A stretch of DNA of 32,363 bases from Bryobacterales bacterium (GTDB lineage: Bacteria > Acidobacteriota > Terriglobia > Bryobacterales > UBA6623): the NCBI GenBank assembly GCA_028819215.1, contig JAPPMG010000091.1:1-32363 (forward strand). The letters run 5' to 3'. This document shows, piece by piece, positions 8,246-16,459 of this stretch. The first letter of the stretch is position 1; the number at the start of each line of letters is the position of its first letter. The position numbers were made by a program, and so were the translations under genes. The notes beneath the pieces are model-generated. The model did not search any database and was not told the origin of the DNA. It was given only the letters and a program-made list of their open reading frames with translations.

Positions 8246-8285
8246 TTCGGCGCCCGAAGCCATAATTCCGCGCCTAATGGCGCGG
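8246..8285. promoter_or_regulatory. Paired palindromes upstream of the WYL regulator (candidate operator)
   Basis: Two adjacent dyads sit in the divergent gap. One is TTCGG-CGC-CCGAA at 8246-8258. The other is CCGCGCC-TAAT-GGCGCGG at 8268-8285, a perfect 7-base arm pair. A related direct repeat, TAATTCGGCGCC at 8243 and TAATTCCGCGCC at 8263, has a 20-base period, close to two helical turns. This fits a dimeric repressor binding two half-turn-matched sites, probably the WYL protein itself. The rest of the 343-base gap (8184-8526) shows only an AT-rich patch (ATATATTGTAA near 8300) and a -10-like element before the next gene. Confidence 0.4.
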
Positions 8286-8514
8286 TTCGCAAACCTCGCA
8301 TATATTGTAAGGGTTGCCATCCAGAGTCTGCGGAGCCTCGCGCAAGCGAGTTGCGCATGGCTAGGCTGACGGCGGGACTCTTGTTTTCGCTCGATCTTCG
8401 CTGGACGGACTGCCCCGCTCGAAGGACTTGCTCAAGGTTTGCAATGGCCCGTCAAGGTCCGGATCGACGCACTGTCGAGGCCGGCCAGAAGAGTCAATTT
8501 CGGCCTTGCGCTGG

Positions 8515-8520
8515 TACAAT
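8515..8520 (+). promoter_or_regulatory. -10-like TACAAT abutting the DUF1549 gene start
   Basis: TACAAT ends 6 bases before the GTG start. RNA synthesis would begin at or beside the start codon, giving a leaderless mRNA. The -35 region is weak (AGTCAA 17 bases upstream). Confidence 0.35.
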
Positions 8521-8526
8521 CGCACT

Positions 8527-11500
8527 GTGGGCCGGGCAGTAACTTACCTGTTGCTCGCTGGCTTGGCCGCGGCCGCCAGCAGCGCCGCGACACTGCCCTC
8601 CGAGCGCGTTGACTACAACGACGACGTGCGTCCGATCCTGTCGGATCGCTGCTACAGCTGCCACGGCCCGGACCAAGGCCAGCGCCAAGCCGGGCTGCGC
8701 CTGGACCGCGAATCCGGCGCCTTCGGAGCGGCTGCCAGCGGCGCTGTGCCAATCGTGCCGGGCGAGCCCGCCGAGAGCGGCCTGCTCCAACGGGTCAGCA
8801 GTTCGGATCCAGCCAGGCGGATGCCGCCCGCGTACATGGGCCACGACCCGCTCAGCGAGGGCGAGATCGAGACCCTGCGGCGCTGGATCGAGCAAGGGGC
8901 CCAGTGGGAGAGCCACTGGGCGTTCAGCCCGCCCACCCGCCCGGACCTGCCGCAGCCCGCCGGGAATGCGCTCAATCCCATCGACGCGCTCGTCGCCGAC
9001 AGGCTGGCCCAAGACGGGCTGGCCCCAGCCGCACCCGCGGACCGTCGCACGCTCGCTCGTCGGGCGGCACTGGATCTGACAGGCCTGCCGGCGGCACCGG
9101 ACCTAGTGCAAGCGTTCGCGGCAGATCCGGCTGCAGACGCTTACGAGAGGATACTGGACCGCCTGCTCGGATCGGCCAGCTACGGGGAGCATCTGGCGGG
9201 CATGTGGTTGGATGCCTCGCGCTACGCCGATACGAACGGCTACCAGACCGATGGCACGCGCTCGATGTGGCGCTGGCGCGACTGGGTCATTGACGCCTTC
9301 AATCGCAATGTGCCATTCGACCAGTTCACGCTCGAGCAACTGGCCGGGGACATGCTGCCGGACGCCTCCCGAGCGCAGATCGTCGCCACCGGATTCAACC
9401 GCAACCACCGCACGACCGCAGAGGGCGGCTCGGTCAACGAGGAGTTCCGGGTGGAATACGTGGCCGACCGGGCTGAGACCACAGCCACGGTCTGGCTCGG
9501 CCTGACACTGGGTTGCGCCCGCTGCCACGACCACAAGTTCGACCCGCTTTCGCAGCGGGAGTACTACCAGTTCTTCGCCTACTTCAACAACGTCCAGGAA
9601 AAAGGCATGGTCTGGAACTTCGGCAACGAAGATCCTCTGCTGCACGCACCGACTCCGGAACAAGAAGAGCGGCTGGCCGCCTTGGCGTCCGATCTGGCCG
9701 GCGCGCGAGAGCGCTGGGAGGCACTAGAGCCTCAGATTGCACACGAACAAGCGGAGTGGGAGGCTAGCCTGGCCAACGACCCGGATCTGAACTGGTCCCC
9801 TGCCCGCGGCCTGCGGGCGCACGCAGCATTCGATGGCCGCCTCGGCACGGCCAGCTTCACCGGAGGCTCGATCGACGGAAGCAGGGCCCCGGAGCAGGTG
9901 GAGACCGAGTTCGCTGGCGGCCAATCGGGCACGGCGGCGGCGTTTGACGGCAAGCGCTATGCAGACCTAGGCAAAGTCGGCATCTTCAACTACATGGATC
10001 CCCTCACCGTCTCGGCTTGGATCCGGCCCGAAACCGCCGAGGACGGCTCGATCGTCGCCTCCATGGGGGAGAACCCGATCGGCAACGGCTGGGGCCTCTT
10101 CGTGCGCGACGGCAAGCTCTGGTGGCACATGTCGCAACGCTGGAGCGACCTGAGCATGCGCTTGGCGAGCCAGCGCTCCATCGAGCCCGGTCGCTGGCAG
10201 CACGTGCTGCTGACCTACGACGGCAAGCGCAAGGCCAAGGGCGTCCGCATGTACATCGACGGCCACGAGCAGGAGTTCGAGGTCCTGTTCAACAACCTCG
10301 ACTGGCCTTCGCGAAGCAACCAAAGCCTCAAGGTGGGCGGGGGCGGGGGCCTCGACAACCGCTTCTCCGGACGGATCGACGAAGTGCGCGTGTACGGCCG
10401 AGCCCTCGCTCCGGCGGAAGCGAGGGCGTTGGCTTCGACCGCGCCTCTGGGCGTCTTGGCAACGATCCGGCCCCGCGACCGTACCGCAGCGCAGCGGGAC
10501 AAGCTACGCAGCGCGTTTCTCGACCTAGCTGCCCCGCCGAGCATCCGCCAAGCGGGCCTGGCAGCAGCCGAGGCGCAGCGGCGATACGACGCCTTCCTCG
10601 ACACCGTTCCCACGGTGATGGTGATGAAGGAGGGGCCGGCGCGCCAAGCTTACGTGCTGGAGCGCGGCCGCTACGACCTGCACGGAGATCCTGTCGAGGC
10701 AGCCCTTCCCGATGCCCTGCTCGGCGCGACCGGCCCCGGCATCGCGAACCGGCTCGAGCTGGCGCGCTGGATCGTCAGCCGGTCGAACCCGCTGACGGCA
10801 CGCGTGATCGTCAACCGCTTCTGGCAGATGCTGTTCGGCGTCGGCTTGGTCAAGACGGTTGACGACTTCGGTTCCCAAGGCGAGGCGCCGTCCAACCAAG
10901 CGCTGCTCGATTGGCTGGCAGTCGAATTCATGGACTCGGGCTGGGACGTCAAGCGCCTGCTCAAGACAATCATGCTCAGCGCGACCTACAGGCAATCCTC
11001 GCATGTTGACGAGGAACTGCTCGAGCGCGACCCCGAGAATCGACTGCTCGCTCGCGGACCCCGGTTCCGCTTGGCAGCGGCAACTATCCGCGACCAAGCG
11101 CTCGCGGCCGCGGGGCTGCTGCAGCGGGACATCGGCGGGCCGTCAGTGCGCCCCTACCAGCCGCCCGGACTGTGGAAGGAAGTCTCCGGCAACGCCTACC
11201 GGCCCGGCGAAGGCCCCGAGCTCTACCGGCGCAGCCTGTACACCTATTGGAAGCGCACGGTGGCCCCCCCGTCGATGATGAACTTCGACGCGTCCGACCG
11301 CGAGGTTTGCACGGTCCACGTCAAGCGCACCAACACGCCGCTGCAAGCGCTCAACCTCATGAATGACACCACCTTCGTGGAAGCGGCGCGACACCTCGCG
11401 GATATGGCATTGCGCGGCGAGGCGCGCGGCCCCGCGGCGCGCATCGAGGAGATGTACCTGAACGTGCTCGGCAGGTTGCCTGGAGAGGACGAGCGGGATA

Positions 11501-11682
11501 TCCTTGAAGACCTGTACCGCGCCTATGCGGATCGGTTCCGGCCGGATCGGGATGCGGCCGAGGCGTTTCTCGCCGTGGGCGACTCGCCGTGGAATCCGCG
11601 CGCCGACCCCCGGGAACTGGCCGCCTATGCCGGGGTGGCCAGCCTCGTGCTGAATCTGGACGAAGCGGTGACGAAGCAATGA
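8527..11682 (+). CDS. PSCyt1/DUF1549/DUF1553 secreted heme-c-type protein with LamG domain
   Basis: About 1,051 residues from GTG 8527, with a signal peptide (TYLLLAGLAAAASSAATL). Domain order: PSCyt1-type cytochrome domain with CYSCH at residues 42-46; DUF1549 (about 135-345) with GMWLDASRYADTNGYQTDG and a second CxxCH at 330-334 followed by DHKFDPLSQREYY; a LamG/concanavalin-like domain (about 435-620: AFDGKRYADLGKVG, GRWQHVLLTYDG, GRIDEVRVYGRAL); then DUF1553 (about 700-1000) with RVIVNRFWQMLFGVGLVKT and NTPLQALNLMND. These large periplasmic proteins accompany DUF1501 proteins and sulfatases in Planctomycetota and Acidobacteriota; the activity is unproven, polysaccharide turnover being suspected. 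Its stop overlaps the next start as ATGA. Confidence 0.9.
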   Translation: MGRAVTYLLLAGLAAAASSAATLPSERVDYNDDVRPILSDRCYSCHGPDQGQRQAGLRLDRESGAFGAAASGAVPIVPGEPAESGLLQRVSSSDPARRMPPAYMGHDPLSEGEIETLRRWIEQGAQWESHWAFSPPTRPDLPQPAGNALNPIDALVADRLAQDGLAPAAPADRRTLARRAALDLTGLPAAPDLVQAFAADPAADAYERILDRLLGSASYGEHLAGMWLDASRYADTNGYQTDGTRSMWRWRDWVIDAFNRNVPFDQFTLEQLAGDMLPDASRAQIVATGFNRNHRTTAEGGSVNEEFRVEYVADRAETTATVWLGLTLGCARCHDHKFDPLSQREYYQFFAYFNNVQEKGMVWNFGNEDPLLHAPTPEQEERLAALASDLAGARERWEALEPQIAHEQAEWEASLANDPDLNWSPARGLRAHAAFDGRLGTASFTGGSIDGSRAPEQVETEFAGGQSGTAAAFDGKRYADLGKVGIFNYMDPLTVSAWIRPETAEDGSIVASMGENPIGNGWGLFVRDGKLWWHMSQRWSDLSMRLASQRSIEPGRWQHVLLTYDGKRKAKGVRMYIDGHEQEFEVLFNNLDWPSRSNQSLKVGGGGGLDNRFSGRIDEVRVYGRALAPAEARALASTAPLGVLATIRPRDRTAAQRDKLRSAFLDLAAPPSIRQAGLAAAEAQRRYDAFLDTVPTVMVMKEGPARQAYVLERGRYDLHGDPVEAALPDALLGATGPGIANRLELARWIVSRSNPLTARVIVNRFWQMLFGVGLVKTVDDFGSQGEAPSNQALLDWLAVEFMDSGWDVKRLLKTIMLSATYRQSSHVDEELLERDPENRLLARGPRFRLAAATIRDQALAAAGLLQRDIGGPSVRPYQPPGLWKEVSGNAYRPGEGPELYRRSLYTYWKRTVAPPSMMNFDASDREVCTVHVKRTNTPLQALNLMNDTTFVEAARHLADMALRGEARGPAARIEEMYLNVLGRLPGEDERDILEDLYRAYADRFRPDRDAAEAFLAVGDSPWNPRADPRELAAYAGVASLVLNLDEAVTKQ

Positions 11683-13130
11683 CGGCGGAGACTCACGCCC
11701 CAGAGATCGATACCCGGAGACACTTCTTCGGCAAAGCGGCAAGCGGAGTCGGAGCCATCGCCCTGGCTCACCTGCTGGGCCGCGACCTGAACGGCTCCGA
11801 TGCGTCCAAGCCAGCCCTCGGCGGCTTGGACGGCCTGCCGCACTATGCGCCCAAGGCCAAGCGCGTGATCTGGCTGTTCCAGTCCGGCGGGCCCTCGCAG
11901 ATCGAAACGTTCGACCCCAAGCCGGGCTTGGCCAAGCTGCGCGGGCAGGACCTGCCGGAGTCGATCCGGAAGGGCCAGCGCCTGACCACGATGACCTCCG
12001 GCCAGAGCAGCTTTCCGCTGGTCGAGTCTGCGTTCGGCTTCCAGCAACACGGCGAATCGGGCGCTTGGATCAGCGACTTGCTGCCGCACACCGCCAGGAT
12101 CGCCGACGACATCGGCATCGTGCGCTCGATGCACACCGATGCCATCAACCACGATCCCGCCGTCACGTTCCTCCAGACCGGAGCGCAGATCGCGGGCCGT
12201 CCCAGCGTGGGCGCCTGGCTGAGCTACGGGCTCGGCAGCGAGTCCAGCGACCTGCCCGCCTTTGTCGTGATGATCACGCAAGGCACGGGAGGCCAGCCGC
12301 TCTACGATCGGCTGTGGGGCTCGGGCTTCCTGCCGACCCGCTACCAAGGGGTCAAGTTCCGCTCGGTGGGCGACCCGGTCTTGTACCTGTCCGACCCGGC
12401 GGGCATCTCGCGCGACCAGCGGCGCACGTTCCTAGACGCGCTGGCAAAGCTCAACCGCAAGCAGTTCGAGGAGTACGGAGATCCCGAAATCGTCACACGC
12501 ATCGCGCAGTACGAAATGGCGTTCAAGATGCAGCGCTCGGTTCCGGAGCTCACCGACCTGTCCGGCGAGCCCGAGCGTGTGTTCGACCTCTACGGAAAAG
12601 ACGCCCGCCGTCCCGGCACATATGCCTACAACTGCCTACTGGCGCGCCGGCTCGCCGAGCGCGGCGTGCGCTTCATTCAGCTTTACCACCGGGGCTGGGA
12701 CCAGCACGGTTCGCTCAAGCAGGGCATCCAGCGCCAGACCAAGACCACCGACCAAGCCTCGGCAGCCTTGGTGATGGATCTCAAGCAGCGCGGCCTGCTC
12801 GACGACACGCTCGTGGTCTGGGGCGGCGAGTTCGGGCGGACCGTGTACTGCCAAGGCACGCTGACCGAGTCCGAGTACGGCCGCGACCACCATCCGCGCT
12901 GCTTCTCGATTTGGATGGCAGGCGGCGGCATCCAGCCCGGCCAGACCTACGGCGCTACCGACGAGTTCAGCTACAACATCACCGAGAATCCCGTGGACGT
13001 GCATGACTTGCACGCCACGATGCTGCACCTGCTAGGGGTCGACCACACCAAGTTGACCTTCAAGTTCCAAGGACGGAGATTCCGGCTCACCGACGTCCAC
13101 GGCAATGTCGTCAAGCCCTTGCTGAGCTGA
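11679..13130 (+). CDS. DUF1501 protein with Tat signal
   Basis: A 483-residue DUF1501 member, an alkaline-phosphatase/sulfatase-superfamily-like group. The N-terminus carries a twin-arginine signal (TRRHFFGKAASGVGAIALAH, Arg13-Arg14). Hallmarks are VIWLFQSGGPSQIETFDPKP, VRSMHTDAINHDPAVTFLQT, GVRFIQLYHRGWDQHG, LVVWGGEFGRT and GRDHHPRCFSIWMAGGG. The ATG overlaps the upstream TGA by ATGA, so translation is coupled with the DUF1549 gene and the two products probably work together outside the cytoplasm. Longer in-frame starts exist upstream but lie inside the preceding gene. Confidence 0.92.
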   Translation: MTAETHAPEIDTRRHFFGKAASGVGAIALAHLLGRDLNGSDASKPALGGLDGLPHYAPKAKRVIWLFQSGGPSQIETFDPKPGLAKLRGQDLPESIRKGQRLTTMTSGQSSFPLVESAFGFQQHGESGAWISDLLPHTARIADDIGIVRSMHTDAINHDPAVTFLQTGAQIAGRPSVGAWLSYGLGSESSDLPAFVVMITQGTGGQPLYDRLWGSGFLPTRYQGVKFRSVGDPVLYLSDPAGISRDQRRTFLDALAKLNRKQFEEYGDPEIVTRIAQYEMAFKMQRSVPELTDLSGEPERVFDLYGKDARRPGTYAYNCLLARRLAERGVRFIQLYHRGWDQHGSLKQGIQRQTKTTDQASAALVMDLKQRGLLDDTLVVWGGEFGRTVYCQGTLTESEYGRDHHPRCFSIWMAGGGIQPGQTYGATDEFSYNITENPVDVHDLHATMLHLLGVDHTKLTFKFQGRRFRLTDVHGNVVKPLLS

Positions 13131-13155
13131 GTCGGCCACGATGCCGCCGACTCAG
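13127..13155. terminator. Bidirectional hairpin between DUF1501 and surE, spanning both stop codons
   Basis: CTGAGTCGGC at 13127-13136 pairs perfectly with GCCGACTCAG at 13146-13155 over a 9-base loop. Both convergent TGA stops lie inside the stem and pair with one another. There is no U-tract, so intrinsic termination is plausible but not certain. Confidence 0.6.
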
Positions 13156-13919
13156 AGAGCCCGCGGGTCGAACTCGCACAAGCCGCGCCGCAGCGCTTCG
13201 ATGTACCCGTATGCCGTGTGGTCGAAATGTAGCGGAGTGATGGACAGCATGCCCTGATGCACTGCAGCGTAGTCGCTGCCATCCGAGGCAGCCTCGACGG
13301 GCACCTCTTCGTGCATCCAGTAGTACTTCCGGTCGTGCGGATCGCGGGCCTCGATCATGAGGTTCCGCGAGATCTTGCGGCATTGGTGGGTCACGGCCAC
13401 TCCGGCGGCCTCGCCGGCAGGCACGTTCACGTTCAGCGCGATGCCCTTCGGCAAGCCATCCGCAAGCACTGTCTTGGCCAGGGCCGCGGCAACGCGGGCC
13501 GACGGGCCGAAGTCTATGGAGGACCGCTGGTTGACCGACACGGCCATCGCCGGGATGCCGTACTTCGAGCCTTCGGCAGCCCCGGCGACAGTGCCGGAAT
13601 AGTAGATGTTCTCGCCCAAGTTGGGGCCGGCGTTGATGCCTGCGACAACCAACGCCGGCGTCTCCTCGAGCAGCAGCGTGAGCGCCATCATCACGCTGTC
13701 GGCCGGAGTGCCGTCCACGCCGAAACGGCCCTCGCCCTTGCGTTCGTAGCGCAGCGGGCGGCGCAGCGTGATACGCCGGCTGGCAGCGCTCTGCTCCATG
13801 AGCGGGGCGACGGTGCGGATCCGTCCGAGAGGTGCCAGCGCGCTTTCCAAGGCGAGGATTCCTGGCGCGTCGATCCCGTCATCGTTGGTGATCAGGATGA
13901 GCGGGTCGGAAGCGGTCAT
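13152..13919 (-). CDS. surE: 5'/3'-nucleotidase SurE
   Basis: A 255-residue survival protein E family phosphatase that dephosphorylates nucleoside 5' and 3' monophosphates in the cytoplasm. The N-terminal metal site ITNDDGIDAPG (Asp13-Asp14), SGTVAGAAEG, the VAGINAGPNLGENIYYSGT block (Asn metal ligand) and GIALNVNVP are all present. Length is normal. The ATG has a weak GGGAG just upstream and a TACGCT -10-like hexamer 8 bases before it. It diverges from the argD-type gene and converges on the DUF1501 gene. Confidence 0.95.
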   Translation of the reverse strand: MTASDPLILITNDDGIDAPGILALESALAPLGRIRTVAPLMEQSAASRRITLRRPLRYERKGEGRFGVDGTPADSVMMALTLLLEETPALVVAGINAGPNLGENIYYSGTVAGAAEGSKYGIPAMAVSVNQRSSIDFGPSARVAAALAKTVLADGLPKGIALNVNVPAGEAAGVAVTHQCRKISRNLMIEARDPHDRKYYWMHEEVPVEAASDGSDYAAVHQGMLSITPLHFDHTAYGYIEALRRGLCEFDPRAL

Positions 13920-13989
13920 GCTCTCCCAGCGTAGCCAATCGTTGTCGCGACGACCTGCCTGTTCCGGCGGGTGGTAGGCTGAGATTGAA

Positions 13990-15216
13990 ATGCCGGTTGC
14001 CTATCCAGAAACGGACACGGAACAGATCGTCGCGCGGGACCACCAGTACGTGGTGCGTAACTACGGGCGCTACCCGCTGGTTGTCAGCCGAGCCGACGGC
14101 GTCTACCTCTACGGCGAGGACGGCCGCAAGTACCTGGACTTCGTCTCCGGCATCGGGGTGATGGCCCTGGGCCACTCCCACCCCCGGGTCGTGTCGGCAA
14201 TCGCCGACCAGATCGGCACCTTGGTGCACTGCTCCAACCTGTACTACCACCCGTTGCAAGGCGAGGTGGCTCAGCTGCTCTCGGAACTGAGCGGCCTGCA
14301 ACGCACGTTCTTCTGCAACAGCGGCGCCGAAGCCGTCGAGGCGGCCCTGAAGATCGCCAAGGGATACGGCCGGGCCCGCGACAGCGCCAAGACCGAGATC
14401 GTCGCGCTGGAGGAGTCGTTCGGCGGTCGCACTCTGGGCGCGATCTCGGTCACCGGCCAGCCCAAGTACCGCGCACCTTTCGAGCCGGTCATTCCCGGCG
14501 TGCGGTTCATCGCGCCCAATGACCTAGGCGCGCTCGAAGCCGCCGTGGGGGATCAGACCGCGGGCATCGTGTTCGAGCCCATTCTGGGCGAGGGCGGCAT
14601 CATCGAGATCTCGGCCGAGTTCGCCGCGCTGGCCCGCCGGCTGGCCACCAAGCACGACGCGCTGCTGATCTGCGACGAGGTCCAGTGCGGCATGGGGCGC
14701 ACTGGCCAGGCTTTCGCCTTCCAGCACTGGGGCGCTGACTTCCTGCCGGACGTGATCACCCTGGCCAAGCCGCTGGCGGCCGGACTGCCGATCGGCGCCG
14801 TTGTCTGCAGCGAGGCCGCCGCGGCAGTCCTAGCGCCGGGCATGCATGGCTCCACTTTCGGCGGCGGTGCGCTAGCCTGCCGGGTGGCGCGGGAGTTTCT
14901 GGGCATGCTGCCCGAACTGATGCCCCACGTGCGGGAGGTGTCAGCCTACTTCCGGGCGCGGCTGGCAGATCTGGCCACCAACCATGACTTCGTCAACCGG
15001 CAGAGGGGCCGCGGCCTGATGGTCGGGCTCGAGCTGAACATCCCCGGGGGAGGCTTCGTGCCGAGGGCTCAGGAACTCGGCCTGCTCATGAACTGCACCG
15101 CGGGCAACATCTTGCGGTTCCTTCCGCCGTTCGTGATCGAGCGGGAACATGTTGACGAAGCGATCGCCGTGCTGGCCGAAGCGTTTCGCCAAGGCCCGCC
15201 GGACGGCGCGGGCTAG
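13990..15216 (+). CDS. argD: Acetylornithine aminotransferase-type class III PLP aminotransferase
   Basis: A 408-residue class III aminotransferase. It has YLDFVSGIGVMALGHSHPRV at the N-terminus, FFCNSGAEAVEAALKIA (PLP phosphate), the EPILGEGGI block, LLICDEVQCGMGRTG (Asp for the PLP ring nitrogen) and the Schiff-base lysine Lys260 in ITLAKPLAAGLPIGA, followed by HGSTFGGGALAC. ArgD interconverts N-acetylornithine and N-acetylglutamate semialdehyde in arginine synthesis. No other arginine gene is nearby, and related ornithine or 4-aminobutyrate aminotransferases cannot be excluded, so the substrate is inferred. The start lacks a Shine-Dalgarno sequence; TAGGCT lies 9 bases upstream. Confidence 0.8.
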   Translation: MPVAYPETDTEQIVARDHQYVVRNYGRYPLVVSRADGVYLYGEDGRKYLDFVSGIGVMALGHSHPRVVSAIADQIGTLVHCSNLYYHPLQGEVAQLLSELSGLQRTFFCNSGAEAVEAALKIAKGYGRARDSAKTEIVALEESFGGRTLGAISVTGQPKYRAPFEPVIPGVRFIAPNDLGALEAAVGDQTAGIVFEPILGEGGIIEISAEFAALARRLATKHDALLICDEVQCGMGRTGQAFAFQHWGADFLPDVITLAKPLAAGLPIGAVVCSEAAAAVLAPGMHGSTFGGGALACRVAREFLGMLPELMPHVREVSAYFRARLADLATNHDFVNRQRGRGLMVGLELNIPGGGFVPRAQELGLLMNCTAGNILRFLPPFVIEREHVDEAIAVLAEAFRQGPPDGAG

Positions 15217-15255
15217 CCAGATTGGGCCGGCATCGGTTGCTACGATGGTCGGCTC

Positions 15256-16425
15256 ATGAAGATCGACCGGCTGGAAACCCGCCACTGCGATGCCGGATGG
15301 CGCAACTACCACTTCGCCAAGGTCACAACCGGCGACGGCGTGGTCGGCTGGAGCGAGTACGACGAGGACTTCGGCTCCCCGGGAATCACGGCAACAATCG
15401 AGCGCTTGGCGCCATCCTTGTCAGGCAAGGATCTCGGCAACCACGAGCGGATCTACTCCGAGCTCTTCTGCCAACTGCGACCGGCCGTCGACGGGGCGAC
15501 CGGGCAAGCCTTCGCCGCGATCGAGAACGCTCTACTTGACGCCAAGGCGAAGACGTTGGGCGTGCCCTGCTACGCGCTCTTCGGGGGCAAGGTGCGCGAC
15601 CGCATCCGGCTGTACTGGTCGCACTGCGCCACTTGGCGCATCAATCACCCCGAATTCTACCCGCCAGCGATCCGTGACCTTGATGGCGTTCGCGGGATCG
15701 GCGCGGAAGCCAAGCAGAGGGGCTTCACCGCCCTGAAGACCAATATCTTCGAGTTCGGGGACGGGACCGTGCGAGGGTGGCGGCCTGGGTTCGGCACGCC
15801 CTACGAGCCGGGCCGCAACATGGAGCGCTCCACGCTGCGGCAACTGCGCGCGCACTTGGACGCCTTGCGGGACGGTGCCGGGCCCGACATGGACATCCTG
15901 CTCGACCTGAACTTCAACTGCGCTACCGAAGGCTATCTCAAGGTCCTGCGCGAGCTGGGCGACTTCGACCTGTTCTGGGCGGAAATCGACACGCGCAACC
16001 CGCGCGCCCTGCAGCACATCCGAGAACAAAGCTCCTGCCCCATCAGCTCGTGCGAAACGCTGATGGGCCTGCGCAACTTCCTGCCCTTCTTCCAGCACGA
16101 AGCCGTTGACGTCGCGATTATCGACGCGGTCTGGAACGGTGTCTGGCAGAGCCTGAAAGTGGCCGCTTGCGCCGAGGCTTACGAGGTCAACGTGGCACCG
16201 CACAACTTCTATGGGCACTTGGCGACGATGATGAACGCTCACTTCGTGGCGGCCGTGCCGAACCTGCGCATCATGGAGATCGACATAGACCGGTTGAGCT
16301 GGGACGCCGACATCTTCACCCACGTCCCGCCCATCGAGGACGGGCATCTGGTTGTGCCTGACCGGCCCGGCTGGGGCACCGAGCCCGACGAGGACGCATT
16401 GCGGGATCATCCGGTGCGCAACTGA
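15256..16425 (+). CDS. Enolase-superfamily (mandelate racemase/muconate lactonizing) dehydratase-like enzyme
   Basis: 389 residues with the capping domain (1-130) and TIM barrel. Likely catalytic and metal residues are Lys161 (TALKTN), Asp217 and Asn219 (LLDLNFN), Glu243 (FWAEID), Glu267 (SSCETLMG) and His316 in NVAPHNFYGHLA. This pattern fits acid-sugar dehydratases such as galactonate or related sugar-acid dehydratases, but substrate cannot be read from sequence. It starts 39 bases after the aminotransferase gene and may be co-transcribed, although TACGAT lies 9 bases before its ATG and could be its own promoter. The stop is enclosed in a shared hairpin with the convergent peptidase gene. 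Confidence 0.85.
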   Translation: MKIDRLETRHCDAGWRNYHFAKVTTGDGVVGWSEYDEDFGSPGITATIERLAPSLSGKDLGNHERIYSELFCQLRPAVDGATGQAFAAIENALLDAKAKTLGVPCYALFGGKVRDRIRLYWSHCATWRINHPEFYPPAIRDLDGVRGIGAEAKQRGFTALKTNIFEFGDGTVRGWRPGFGTPYEPGRNMERSTLRQLRAHLDALRDGAGPDMDILLDLNFNCATEGYLKVLRELGDFDLFWAEIDTRNPRALQHIREQSSCPISSCETLMGLRNFLPFFQHEAVDVAIIDAVWNGVWQSLKVAACAEAYEVNVAPHNFYGHLATMMNAHFVAAVPNLRIMEIDIDRLSWDADIFTHVPPIEDGHLVVPDRPGWGTEPDEDALRDHPVRN

Positions 16426-16459
16426 GAACCCCCGCGACGCCCGCTCTAGCGGGGCTCAG
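16422..16459. terminator. Bidirectional hairpin between the enolase-superfamily gene and the M24 peptidase gene
   Basis: CTGAG (16422-16426) pairs with CTCAG (16455-16459), and CCCCGC (16430-16435) with GCGGGG (16449-16454), separated by a 3-base bulge. Both stop codons (16423-16425 and 16456-16458) lie inside the outer stem and pair together, as at 13127-13155. Confidence 0.5.

Noticed and set aside
15532..16410. A 292-codon open frame antisense to the enolase-superfamily gene.
   Set aside because: Shadow frame: high Val/Gly/Arg composition, no recognisable family, and the forward frame has complete catalytic residues.
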